64,000 bases of DNA from Liolophura sinensis. Its lineage: Eukaryota > Mollusca > Polyplacophora > Chitonida > Chitonidae. A model generated the notes under the pieces. The model was not told the origin of the DNA. It worked only from the letters and a program-made list of their open reading frames with translations, and did no database searches. The first letter of the stretch is position 1, and every line of letters begins with the position of its first letter. Both the position numbers and the translations under genes were made by a program. The stretch spans positions 17,353,608-17,417,607 of the forward strand of contig NC_088299.1 in the NCBI RefSeq assembly GCF_032854445.1, written 5' to 3'. Shown here piece by piece: positions 1 to 12,100 of this stretch.

Positions 1-740
1 TGTTTACGCAGAATACAGTGCTCACGTAGAATAGTGTTGATGTGGTGTTGATGTAGAATACAGTGCTTATGTAGGAGTGTTCACATAGAATGCAGTGCTC
101 CAGTAGATTAGTTTTGATGTAGAATGCAGTGCTCATGTAGAACGTGGTGCTCATGTAGAATGCAGTGCTCATGTAGAATGTGGTGCTCATGTAGAATGCA
201 GTGCTCATGTAGAATGTGGTGCTCATGTAGAATGCGGTGCTCATGTAGAATGTGGTGCTCATGTAGAATGTGGTGCTCATGTAGAATGTGGTGCTCATGT
301 AGAATAGTGTTTATGTAGAATACAGTGCTCATGTAGAATAGTGTTTATGTAGAATGTGGTGCTCATGTAGAATGTGGTGCTCATGTAGAATAGTGTTTAT
401 GTAGAATACAGTGCTCATGTAGAATAGTGTTTATGTAGAATGTGGTGCTCATGTAGAATGTGGTGCTCATGTAGAATAGTGTTTATGTAGAATACAGTGC
501 TCATGTAGAATAGTGTTTATGTAGAATGTGGTGCTCATGTAGAATGTGGTGCTCATGTAGAATAGTGTTTATGTAGAATACAGTGCTCATGTAGAATACA
601 GTGCTCATGTAGAATACAGTGCTCATGTAGAATGTGGTGCTCATGTAGAATAGTGTTTATGTAGAATACAGTGCTCATGTAGAATAGTGTTTATGTAGAA
701 TACAGTGCTCATGTAGAATACAGTGCTCATGTAGAAAAAG
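1..740. repeat. Minisatellite A, 16-18 bp unit
   Basis: Tandem array of an 18-bp unit close to GTAGAATGTGGTGCTCAT, mixed with GTAGAATACAGTGCTCAT and a 16-bp variant GTAGAATAGTGTTTAT. It begins at or before the window edge and stops abruptly near 740. The order of the variants is itself patterned: a block with one 16-bp unit followed by two or three 18-bp units recurs between about 300 and 660. Short frames on both strands are open only because the main unit is a multiple of three; I do not regard them as genes. Confidence 0.95.
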
Positions 741-852
741 GGCACACAAATAGTTACTTTTTATCTTACGTGTATGAAGAAGACCACTGGAACCTCAGGA
801 CATTTTATGCAATGTTTTACTGTAGAGGTAAATTCGAAATTGAGATATCCTT

Positions 853-1062
853 TGAAAGGAGATGTACATTGACAAGTAATGTGTGTTGACAAGAGATGGG
901 TGTTGATCAGAGATGTCGGTTAAAAAGAGATGTGTGTTGACAAGAGATGTCTGTTGACAAGAGATATCCACTGACAAGAGATGTGTGTTGACAAGATATG
1001 TTGGTGATCAAGAGATGTTGGTTGACAAGAGATGTCAGTTGACAAGAGATGTCTATTAACAG
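853..1062. repeat. Minisatellite B, about 17-bp degenerate unit
   Basis: Degenerate tandem copies of a unit near TTGACAAGAGATGTGTG, with variants such as GTTGATCAGAGATGTCG. About twelve units. It lies just upstream of an AATAAA and an A-tract on the same strand. Confidence 0.85.
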
Positions 1063-1094
1063 CAGTTTTGGCTTAGCTGAAGGCTACACAAGCA

Positions 1095-1131
1095 AATAAA
1101 TGAGATTAGTAAAAAAAAAAAAAAAAAAAAA
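1095..1131 (+). other. AATAAA followed by a 21-base A-tract
   Basis: AATAAA at 1095-1100 is followed ten bases later by 21 consecutive A (1111-1131). This is the layout of a polyadenylated transcript end copied back into DNA, so it may mark the 3' end of a retroposed sequence on the plus strand. No retroelement coding sequence is visible upstream, where minisatellite B lies. Confidence 0.45.
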
Positions 1132-2982
1132 TATTCCTTTAAGTTATTTGACAATATTTATTTATACAAGTACAAGTCTTGTTTTCGCCCTCTTCATTTA
1201 CCAGAAGGTAGATCAGCAGGTGTCTTTCTTAGATCTCTATACTGTTCTCTTCAGCATTTAACGCAGAATTCTTGCCAGACACAGACACTCTCACCGAGAG
1301 ATTGACTAATAACCATTACCTGTTTAAATTTGACCACATTTTGTACAATAAGAGACAGTAATACAGATAAAATTACAAAAATCATGGATCCAAATTGAAA
1401 ACTGTGATCTTTAACCCCTTATGATTTATTTTTATCATATCTGCTCGGTCAAAAATTAATCACAAAAAACATATCACACTCAAAACAGGTTTCATTTTTT
1501 TCAGTTCATGAAGGTTTCTGAGTTTAACAAAACATATCATACTTATACTGTAACCATAATGATACAATGTTTTCATTATTTGGGATTGCGCTTTAGGAGA
1601 TAATACAAAAGCTGGTGCTTTAAAATAGACGAGGCCTCTTAGGGTTCTGAACCACTGATCTCATGACACGGGCAACTGGCAGAAGTTATAAATGTCAGTG
1701 AGTCTACTATAACAAAAGAGTGCAATCCACAAATGCCATTATACTATCACAAAAAGTACTTTCAATGTGACTCTTGTTTCAGACTCTGGATGACTTTTAT
1801 ACTATTTTAGCTTCAGTTTGAAATGAAAAAGGACCTACCCAATCTTCCATGCATCACATGTACACATGTATGTGGGGCAGACAAATGTTCTTTACCCATA
1901 GCATATCAAAATATTCAACACGTTCATACCGTTTTTAAACAGAATAAAGTACTTGTGTGTAACAAAAAAAAACCAGAGGTTGAAGGTAGGAATACAGCAG
2001 CTATCACCTTAAGTGGGAATGTAGCTCCATAGGTAGCAGCCTAATACATAGCCTCAATCACTTGTTCCATGCCTTGTTTATCTTTTTGGGCAGTTGTGTG
2101 TGATTGTAACGTCTACTGTACAAAACTAGGAGAGGCGGGGTGGTGTGGAATATTTGATACCAAAACTCATACTGCCTGAAACTCTCATTATGTCAGGGCA
2201 TGTTATTAGGAACACTGAGATTTTGTTTCAGAAGTGCAAAGGTGTGCGAGTGTGATAGCTCACCTCAAATTTGAAGGCCTGATGTTTGTGTCTGTGAGGT
2301 ACAAGGCATTAAAGGTCAAGGCCAACAAATTTCCATTGGGTATCAGGTGTTTCCAGATCCCTTTTCCTAAACATATGACCCACCCCCGCTTCAATCAGTT
2401 TTAAATATACTTCTACATGCACTGTATGTGTCACTTCCGTTTTATTAATTAGTTGATTAACCGCTTCTATTAAAGCTGCTTTATGCGGGCTTGGGTCTTA
2501 CGTTTACGAAAAAGCATCTAGAAACAAGTCAATCCCAGTCAAAAATCGATGGTCTTGTCCTTGAATCGCAGTGTGTACCACTGGGGTACTTCTGATAGCC
2601 ACTGGGGTATATGTGTGTGGTCTGTTAAGTGGCCAGTTAGGGCTACAACGCTGTCATCCGCTGGAGTTATTCATCTTCACTAGAATGCATACCTGATTCC
2701 ACCCGATGAAAGCTGTATGTCGTATGTTATGGTTTAAGTGTCATTTCATCTCCACTCTCATGAAACTATCCAAATATGACAAGTATCACAATCATAATAT
2801 GAGAAGTGTTATAAAATATAAACTTCCTGCCTTGTGTCCTGCATCTGACTGGCAAGAATGGTGTTCACAGCCAGCACTATGCCTGAAGAGCAGGCCGATG
2901 AAGGAACTGCCTGTAGTCTGGGGTGAATGATAGAAGACCGTCCGATCGCAGGTCATGCCCCTTAGCTCTAGTCCAATCAGAA
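1132..2982. other. 3' flank and probable 3' UTR of EIF2S2; no other gene seen
   Basis: AT-rich sequence between the retroposon-like A-tract and the EIF2S2 stop codon. Short open frames at 1823-2032 and 2706-2930 have no recognisable similarity or splice context. The part nearest 2982 should be the EIF2S2 3' untranslated region. Confidence 0.5.
2443..2448 (-). terminator. EIF2S2: Candidate EIF2S2 poly(A) signal
   Basis: TTTATT on the plus strand reads AATAAA on the gene strand. It is the first canonical hexamer I find downstream of the stop codon at 2983, implying a 3' UTR of roughly 550 nt. Position-based inference only. Confidence 0.4.
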
Positions 2983-3158
2983 TTATGCGGTCTTGGCACG
3001 GATGGCCGCCCTCTTGCCAGTGACGGCCTGGAAACCAGATTTAATGCTGGCTACAGAACACCTGGAACCACATGTTTCACACTGTAAGAAGAATAACCGG
3101 GTGTCCTTCTGTAAAATGGTGTCTGGAGATCGGCATGTGTGGCATGTCACATACTCTT
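2983..3158 (-). CDS. EIF2S2: EIF2S2 coding exon 9 (zinc finger and stop)
   Basis: Encodes [20 protein letters not shown], then QCETC of the second zinc knuckle, and ends [11 protein letters not shown] before TAA at 2985-2983. Acceptor CTTTGCAG. Zinc ligands C282, C285, C303 and C306 are all present. Confidence 0.97.
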
Positions 3159-6100
3159 CTGCAAAGAAAAATGATAAAAGATCTCACATGAATCACAACT
3201 TCCCCAATAATAACCCAAGTAAGCTGCACACTGACTGAGCTCTTGGTATATGTATATAGTCCAATTATATATCTATTAAATGGATTCTGTTATTCACATA
3301 CTGTCACCGATACATGAGGCTGTGACAAGCAGTTCTATAAATGGCTCCATCTGTTAGCAAACTGCTGACATCCCATACTTTAACATGGACCATTAACATA
3401 TTACATAACATATTTGAAAAGCTGAATAGCACCAATACTTATTTGGAGACAACAAACTTCCACAACACAAACATGGTTATAAAAAAAGGGGGAGACAACT
3501 ACAATATCACAAATTATATTGCTAAGAAGTTATCTCCCATCTTGCCCATAACCAATTTGTACGTTAGTTTTCATTTTTTGTGAATGTCTACATGTGAACT
3601 AATAGTTCTATATGAACTTCACCTCTTGTCCTAAAATTGTAAGAGTCCACTTTCAGTTCAATTTTAAGTCCCCTTACAAAGCATGATGTGATATTAAAAC
3701 TCTCACTTCCTTTACCACTTGTAGCACCTGAACTTAGCCGCTTTTCAGGCTATTCTGTGCTAGTTGTCACATGAACCTTTAGGAACATCTTATTCACTGC
3801 GATCTTCAACAACAACATGCTTCAACAAGTTTCAAGGTGACAATAACTGACAGAACTTAAAGAATACTGCTCACTGTAACCTGCAATTTTGACAGTCACG
3901 TGTTCAGGTGACACAACATTGATCTAAGTTGGAGTTCCCAAATCTTTGACACATTGTTTGAGAGGTATCAGCGTAAAACATCAAAGTAAATGTAAAAAAT
4001 TATAAGCGAGTCTGACTACATACTGTATCAATGAGACACATGTACAGAAATATAGTCAGCAGGGATTGGTTTCACCCTCCTTTAGAGTTCAGTAAATTGT
4101 GTAAGCTGATAGTTTATTTGCCACCATGTATGTGCAACAGTGTTCTTCACAGCCTATGCTATACGCCACATATATTTATATAGCTTGAGTTGCCCAGCTA
4201 AGCAAAACATTCAGATTTACTTACTTATGTATCTCCTTAGAACATTTTCTATTTGTTTCTGCTGGAATCTGCCTTTAATAATTAACTGGTTATTTCCATC
4301 AACTGATCCGCTGCAAAGAGAAGACGGGAGACATTGTCAAGAGATATTAATCAATGGTGATTTTCGTTACATGCACTGAAAATTCATAAAACATTGAGTG
4401 AGTGAGTGCTTGGGGTTTAACGTCATGCTCAACAATTTTTCAGTCATATGACAACAAAGAAATCATTAGGGTGTATGTAATGTACCTCCTTGTTGCAGGA
4501 CGGATTTCCACCGCTCTTTTATCTAGTGATGCTTCACTGAGACGACTTACCGAATACAAATAAACTGCCCCACCCAAGCCATTATACTGATACAGGTCAA
4601 CCAGTCATTGCACTATCCCCTTCATGCTGAACGCCAAGCGAGGAAGTTACAACTTCCTCCTTTAAAGTCTTAGGTGTGACTCGACCCAGGATTGATCCTG
4701 GATCTACCAACTGTGCTATCCGGGCCGGTCATAAAAGACTGAAAGCACTTTGCCAGCTGGTAACTGGGAATTGTAGTGAGGCCTGGGGATACAGTTTTCT
4801 TCTGATCCTCTGTTACTGATTGCAGAAAATGCCCACCAACCTTGAAATGCTACAGCTGAACAAGGGGCCAGTCGTCAACAAAAAACGGAGGACTCTTCAG
4901 GTCACTCAGAATTATCCTTTAATTGTTGATCAACACCACTCAACAGTTCTAGTGGATTTAATGTAAAGTACTTATTATTCGCTGGAATTTATTTTCACGG
5001 ATTTTCTCAAAAACTATGTTCCCAGGAATTAATTTTCATGTATTTATGAGAATACTGAAGTACACATCTTATAATCTTAAACTTTTCCAAGATATAGCCA
5101 AAATTATTCAAGCACATAAAACAGGTATCATCATGGATGGCTATAATCCTCCTCTGTTTCTTGCGGTGTCGGTAATCCTCGTGATCTGGTTCAGAGATTA
5201 AAACAATGGGGGATGGATTATCACCACATCACCTGATTATCACCAATCAGGAAGATTACTTTCGCACCTACCATGAGCAGTACTTAAACACGTGTGACTT
5301 GTTTCTGAATCATTGATTAGCACTTAAAAACACCCAGCAAAGTGACCTGTCACCTTTCAAGCACTTCAACGCAAAACATATGAATTCACCATTATCAGCG
5401 CCAGTCACTCATTCTTTATCAAGCAACACATGAAATTTTGTTTTCAGTTTTAATCGTCCTCTGTAGTCTGTCAGAAACCGCAACCATTGCCATAGCTGTC
5501 AAACAGCCATTGTGTTGTTGTGCACACTTCACAGTTTGTTAGAAGCTCACTCATTGGACCAGACACGAGAGACACGGCCAATGGGATAGTGTGTATGACA
5601 TTCATTAGAATCCAGCACGTGCTGGTATCTACCTTTCTTTCACTTTACGGGCATAGCGAAGATTGATCAAACTAAAGATGAATGAACTCCCACTTTGTTT
5701 TATACTTACCAAGCCTTAGCACCAGAGTTTGTAAATATTTAAACCATACTTTCCTTTCCCAGCTGTTACAAAATTTAGCTGGCCCATCTGGCTTTTCTTA
5801 ACTCCCAATTCATTATTACTACTACCTGTAGTATATGATTCAATATAAGATATTTTTTTCGCTGGAATTATTTCCCTCCGGAAATCATTGACCACAAAAT
5901 CCCCCAAAATTAAGTCCACACGAAAATTAAGTACTTCACAGTACTTAAACAAACTACAGTGGAGTGCCTTTAAAATGACGTACCCCAAGCATCCATGTCA
6001 AAAGTGAAAGTTCCATCTGTGATTAATTTAACAAAACACGCCTCATAATAATGCATCACCTGCACAGGCTTCTAAGGGAGGCCAACGGATCACTTGCAAT

Positions 6101-9100
6101 GGAAGAAATGAATGTTCATCAGACTTACATATTACTTATTTTAGAGATGTTCACATTGGGAGAATCCACTGACCGAAGGATTCATATTTATTTACGTTAT
6201 TTATTCTTTTCACTGGTGTCTCATGCCGTATTCAAGTTTTGTGCCATATGACTGCATCAAGCTTTATGGCGGGTAATAACTGGCCAGTGTCTGTGGTTAA
6301 CCCACGGCCATCCGCAGGTTACTGGCAGATCTTCCTACCTGGAAGCCAGCATGAGTTGGACTTGAACTAACCACAAGCTAAAGGAGGCCTCTGCCTGATT
6401 AAGGGGCTAACACAGAGACAAAATGTTCTACAGATACGCTCAGGAAATCTACACACCATATATCACCTGCTGAAAATACCTTCTTGTAAACAGGTGAATA
6501 TGGGGATCAAACTCACCTGGTTCCCAGTTCTGCCAAGAGGAAAGCCAAGACGTGCTTAGGCTGTCTATGTAACCTGAAAGCATACATGTGTACAGGTATC
6601 ATGACATACACCTATGTATGATGAGAAAGCAACTTCAACATTAAAGGAAATGGCCAATTCATAAATTTCTCACACAGGTATGAGTGTGTCCACACATTTT
6701 AATTTAAGTGTTATGAGTTGTCATAGACTGATGGCATCTGCTAACAAAAAGAAAAACAACATAATGTCACCAGTCAGTTAATGGGTTGAAGAACATACAT
6801 GTGTACAGTACAGCCCAGACTGTCAAATGTCAAATGTTAACTGCTTGCATCGCACTCCTGGATACCACTTCCCACCTAGGACATCACCCCAACATAGACA
6901 GACAGCAGTCTTGTGTGGCCGTGCCTCGGCATGCAATAGCGCGCACTTCCCACCTAGGGCATCACCCCAACATAGGCAGACAGCAGTCTTGTATGGCCGT
7001 GCCCCTGTGTGCAATAGTGCGCACTTCCCACCTAGGACATCACCCCAACATAGGCAAACAGCAGTCTTGTATGGCCGTGCCCCTGCGTGCAATAGTGCGC
7101 ACTTCCCACCTGGGACATCACCCCAACATAGGCAAACAGCAGTCTTGTATGGCCGTGCCTCTGCATGCACTTCCCACCTAAGACATCACCCCAACATAGG
7201 CAGACAGCAGTCTTGTGTGGCCGTGCCTCTGCGGGATCGTTTTTTTTTTAAAATCTGACTGGTGTGTTTACCATGTTTTGAAGATTGGCCTATACCAATG
7301 ATTATCTACAGGCTTGCTGACCGAATTGTTTCCCAGGAAGTTACACACCAGAGGGATTTACGCAGAACCAGTGAATCCAGCCACAGCAGAAAGTTTTGTT
7401 CTTGACTGATTAGTTCTTGTTGGGTATGATTTTCAAAACCACAGAGTTTGTGTCAGTTAATACAACTTTACACTTGTAAGTATTATTTACTTACTCCAAT
7501 ACAACATGCCTATTGTTCTTCAGTTTTAGTAGCGTGACACTGCCAAACACTAAGCCTGCGTGAGTTCTTCTTCCAGGTCTCTGCATGACACTTCCGAATA
7601 TTTTAATTCAGTCTGGGATTAAGACAGGCATCTATCTTAATATGCAGATGAAGCCTACAATAATGCGCTTTAGCTGCTTTTTAAACACATGATGTTTTTT
7701 CACACTAGTAATCAAGGGTTTATTGATAAACGTATAGGCTATTCACATACATTTTGCCTCAACTTTTATTCAAGTTTACAATAAAATCTGATATCTAAAT
7801 TCATCTGGGTGTTGGTGCAAATCATGTCTTGTTAAGCACAAATTAACAGAGTGGCATAAATTCCATAAAGGCATTTTGTAGTAAGAGGGTCAAAAAAGGA
7901 AATATTTAAGGTACACTAGGCCTGGTAAGCCTCAGCCAAAAGCTCGAATAAAGTGTATTGGTGCAAATGGGAAATTATTAATTCTTTTTCCGTAAGAAAA
8001 ACCTTTCAAATGAATTGCTTTTTTTTTCCGTTCATGCATTTGCCATGCGTGTGCTTTAATTTCCTTCATGGTTTCGTACAACTACAAATTCTCCACCGTC
8101 ATATAGACAAAATTTAACTTGTCCTGTACTGTGTTTTTATTTTTTACCACTTCTGTACATGAAATATGAAATTCATATTGTAATACTGCGTTGTTGTTGT
8201 TGTTGCATTGTATGTTCGCATTAAAGCAGCAATTTGGTGTTCTAAATCATTGAGTGCCAGACAACTTTTCACTGGCACATGACTCCCACAGCCAGGAAAA
8301 CCTTTTATGCAAGAAACGAAAGACATTTATCCATCATTTAACTTCTTAATGGAGATGAAGATGACATGTAGTTTGAGCACTCATGATGATCAAATACAAA
8401 TCTCGCATGGACTCATTTGTAAATCACTACATAAAAGAAGATTTCCACTATACGATCAAAAACACACACATCAGATATTTTAGTTCAGTTTCATGTATCG
8501 TCTTAGTCCTTCAAAAATCTTCTAAATCATTCTAACAAAGAACTATATTTTCCATCGTCAACTTGCCAAAGCCAGCGAGTAGGCCTACCAATGCTCAGCC
8601 ATGAGTGTGTGATCAGTCACAATGGACGGATCACTCTGAAGGTGACTGTTGTGGAGCTCTCTACTGGCGCTTTTCAAACTACAAGATCTCTACAATCGCG
8701 CTCATCTCCTGCCTGGTTCAGACGTTTAGCCTGAGCTGTGCCGTACCAGCCTTTAAGATATACCTCTGACCTTGAACACAATAACTTACATTACAGTGCA
8801 ATCATATGAATCCATATAGATGTATATAGTACACATAGTTTTTTCACCTTTCATGTATAAACAACGTTTTTATCATTGGACTATCTAAAACCTTTCACAG
8901 AGAAATGGCTCACAGGTTTGCCAAGAGGCAGTGGTGAGAGGGGCTGCAAATAGGAATACACAGCATAAAAGGTAAGCATTACTTACATTCTACAGATTTC
9001 TGCAAAGTTTGCAAAAGATGATTTTTTGGTGCCCACCCGAAGTACTTGTGGTGGTCTCATGACGAACTTTTTCTTTTCGCCAGCCACCATGTCTGGGTTC

Positions 9101-12100
9101 TTCTCCCTCATGATGTCGAACACTCTGGTAAGCAGCTGAATTGCAAACACACAGGGGCAGTTTGTAACAGCACATGATCAAGGTCATTCAATGAAGATCA
9201 CTGATTGCAGAAAAATAATGAATAAAGTCAAACAATGACCACGTTCAAGCAATAAAGTACTGTAATTCGTCAACCTTTCCACATGTTTGCATAGCGCATA
9301 TTCAAGCATATTCCGAAGGCATCATTTTTAGATGACTGATAAAATTGTACTTTTTGTGAAGCCTTGAAACAGGCCAATTCAACCAATGTAGTTTTACCTC
9401 CTACATCAAATTAAAAATGTGCAAAATATGCACTGAAAGTTGCTTTTTCACATGTGAAAAGGGGGAGGAATTAAGGTAAGTCAAAAAATGAAGTCAGTTA
9501 CGCAACGTCTAGCGTGCATACCTCATCATATGTGTAGTCTCTGTCAGAACTGAGCCAGGCTTTGCCGCTGTTCATCATACCATCTAGTTTGTCATCCTTA
9601 GTCTGGTCCAGGCCTTCCTCTGTAACAAATACATGGTATGACTGAAGTCCAGGCATGGTGGTGTTGAACCTCAATAAATACACGGTATGACTGAAGTCCA
9701 GGCATGGTGGTGTTGAACCGCAATAAATACACGGTATGACTGAAGTCCAGGCATGGTGGTGTTGAACCGCAATAAATACACGGTATGACTGAAGTCCAGG
9801 CATGGTGGTGTTGAACCTCAATAAATACACGGTATGACTGAAGTCCAGGCATGGTGGTGTTGAACCTCAATAAATACACGGTATGACTGAAGTCCAGGCA
9901 TGGTGGTGTTGAACCTCAATAAATACATGGTATGACTGAAGTCCAGGCATGGTGGTGTTGAACCTCAATAAATACATGGTATGACTGAAGTCCAGGCATG
10001 GTGGTGTTGAACCTCAATAAATACATGGTATGACTGAAGTCCAGGCATGGTGGTGTTGAACCTCAATAAATACACGGTATGACTGAAGTCCAGGCATGGT
10101 GGTGTTGAACCGCAATAAATACACGGTATGACTGAAGTCCAGGCATGGTGGTGTTGAACCTCAACCACACATTCACATAAACGGCTGACCTCAGAGTGTA
10201 ATCTGCACAATGTATCATAGGATCAATCCTTTCAATATTAATTAATGTGCATAAACTTTAGAATATTTGACACTGGACTGCCTTACATGTACCTCCACAC
10301 ACACCTCCAGACAATCCTGATATTTATTAGTTCCCTACTACATGTAGTTTCACCCCACCTGTCTCCCCACGATCTTTCACCTCTCTCATTCAGCCTTACC
10401 TTCATCAACATCCTGATCATCAGCCTGATCTTGCAGAGCCTCTTCCACATCCTTTTTCTTCTTCCGTTTTTTCTTCTTCATCGGCAGATTCAGGTCAAAG
10501 TCTGTGCTGTCTAGAGCATCCGTCTGTTCTATTGCCCCTTCTGCCTCATCAGTGTCCTTCACCTCCTGTTGGAATGTCAGCAAAGATCACATCAGATATT
10601 AGATAAAGGCAATTTTTAAGCAACATTGCATTTTTTTAATTTCTGCTGAATAATATTCAACTTCCAAACCATCACCATCCACATGCTTCAGTACAAGAGA
10701 TGCAGTTATCTGTCTTACCACTGACACCTTGCAAGACATTTTAAGTCCTTTGGATTTTGTCATTTTGTCTCATGAATTAAACTTAAAGTGACTGACACCT
10801 GGTGTGTTTTAATATGGTTAAAATAGTGAACTGATGCAAGATCTAGACAGATCTCCATATGTATGGACATATGAATATATCTGATGAAATACTCAACCAG
10901 CAGCCAATAATCTTAAATGATCTTCCCATAAAGCCCCTATTCATCAATGGACTCTTCCACAATCACAATATACCTGCAGCAGACTAAAGGCAATACCAAG
11001 CAGCATACGAGAGGGTATGTAATTGGTCCAGTACATAGGTATAGTCTCAACTTTCAAGGGAAGTCACAGCTGGCCATACTGCTTAAATGGAAACAAACAA
11101 GTACCAGGCAAGGCCTTTAACTTTATTCTCCTTTTGACATGATGTTCAATGTGACGTAGGGTGAAAATAAATTACTAGGAAATACAACAAAATGATCCAC
11201 ATTTAAAGGAGTAAGGGTTGATATTTTACCATCTATACCTACAATCTAGATTCAAACTGGTCAGGTAACTATGTAGGAGGCGCAAATATAGCACTCTGAT
11301 CCTCCCCACAAATTCTCTCTGTGGATCACTGTACATCTGTTTAGAGACTTAGCCCGAAACATCACACTGCATGGAGAATGTTATACTTATGGCAAGCACT
11401 TGTTTGGTTCGCATGAAAACTTTGCTACTCAACCACACTCTTTTCAACGATTTTTACCCTGAAGTCTGTCAAATTTCATGGCAAGAACTGTATTCATAAT
11501 TCTGTGAAGATACTGTGTATCGCCTATTCAATAACAATGCCATCAAGACCAGAAAGATGGTAAAAAATCAAGTATTGCTTGATGACCCAGCTTTCAAAGT
11601 TAATAAGCCGCACGCTAAAAGATGGCTTAGCAACAGGAATGCTGTAGATGATGCGTATATGTGCTACACGTCTGCTGTTGCACGTTCGTCCAAAATAGGA
11701 GAAGCAGATCCAGCAGCCCAGAGGCTACACAAGTACTTTTGTGAGTCCAAGACTACATTAATGACAGCTTATATGCATGATGAACATACAAAATTAGCTA
11801 TCCTGAACAGTGAATTGCAAAAAGATTTGGTGTTTAGTGAAGTAAATCCACTCCTGGAAAACACGCTTAGCCATACGCCCAAAATTGAATACAGGCCAGG
11901 ATCCATTCAGAGAAATAAAAGAGGCTCTGGGTGACTCTGAGTTTGCATTAAAGGGGATCAATCTCGAAGAACTGAAAGGAAAAGAATCCTGTGATTTGGC
12001 TTCCATGATGGAAAAGTATATAAACAATTGTTATGAAAATATTAATTGCAGAATGCCTGAAACAAGTGATACATGTATGTTGCGTGACTTTGGCTGTATT

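Larger units (their letters stand above)
4311..6516 (-). other. EIF2S2: EIF2S2 intron 7
   Basis: Contains a nearly whole tRNA-derived SINE next to exon 8 (4396-4730) and a SINE fragment near the exon 7 side (6270-6412), listed separately. The remainder is AT-rich with no gene seen. Confidence 0.85.

Noticed and set aside
6786-7258. Overlapping frames of 115-143 codons
   Set aside because: All fall on the 78-bp minisatellite, whose length is a multiple of three.
8690-8775. Minus-strand C-terminus of eIF2-beta (GTAQLRLNV before a stop)
   Set aside because: Upstream residues do not fit the zinc-finger domain, and the true last exon with all four Cys is at 2983-3158.
10245-10514. 89-codon plus-strand frame
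   Set aside because: Antisense shadow of EIF2S2 exon 4 and the adjacent intron.
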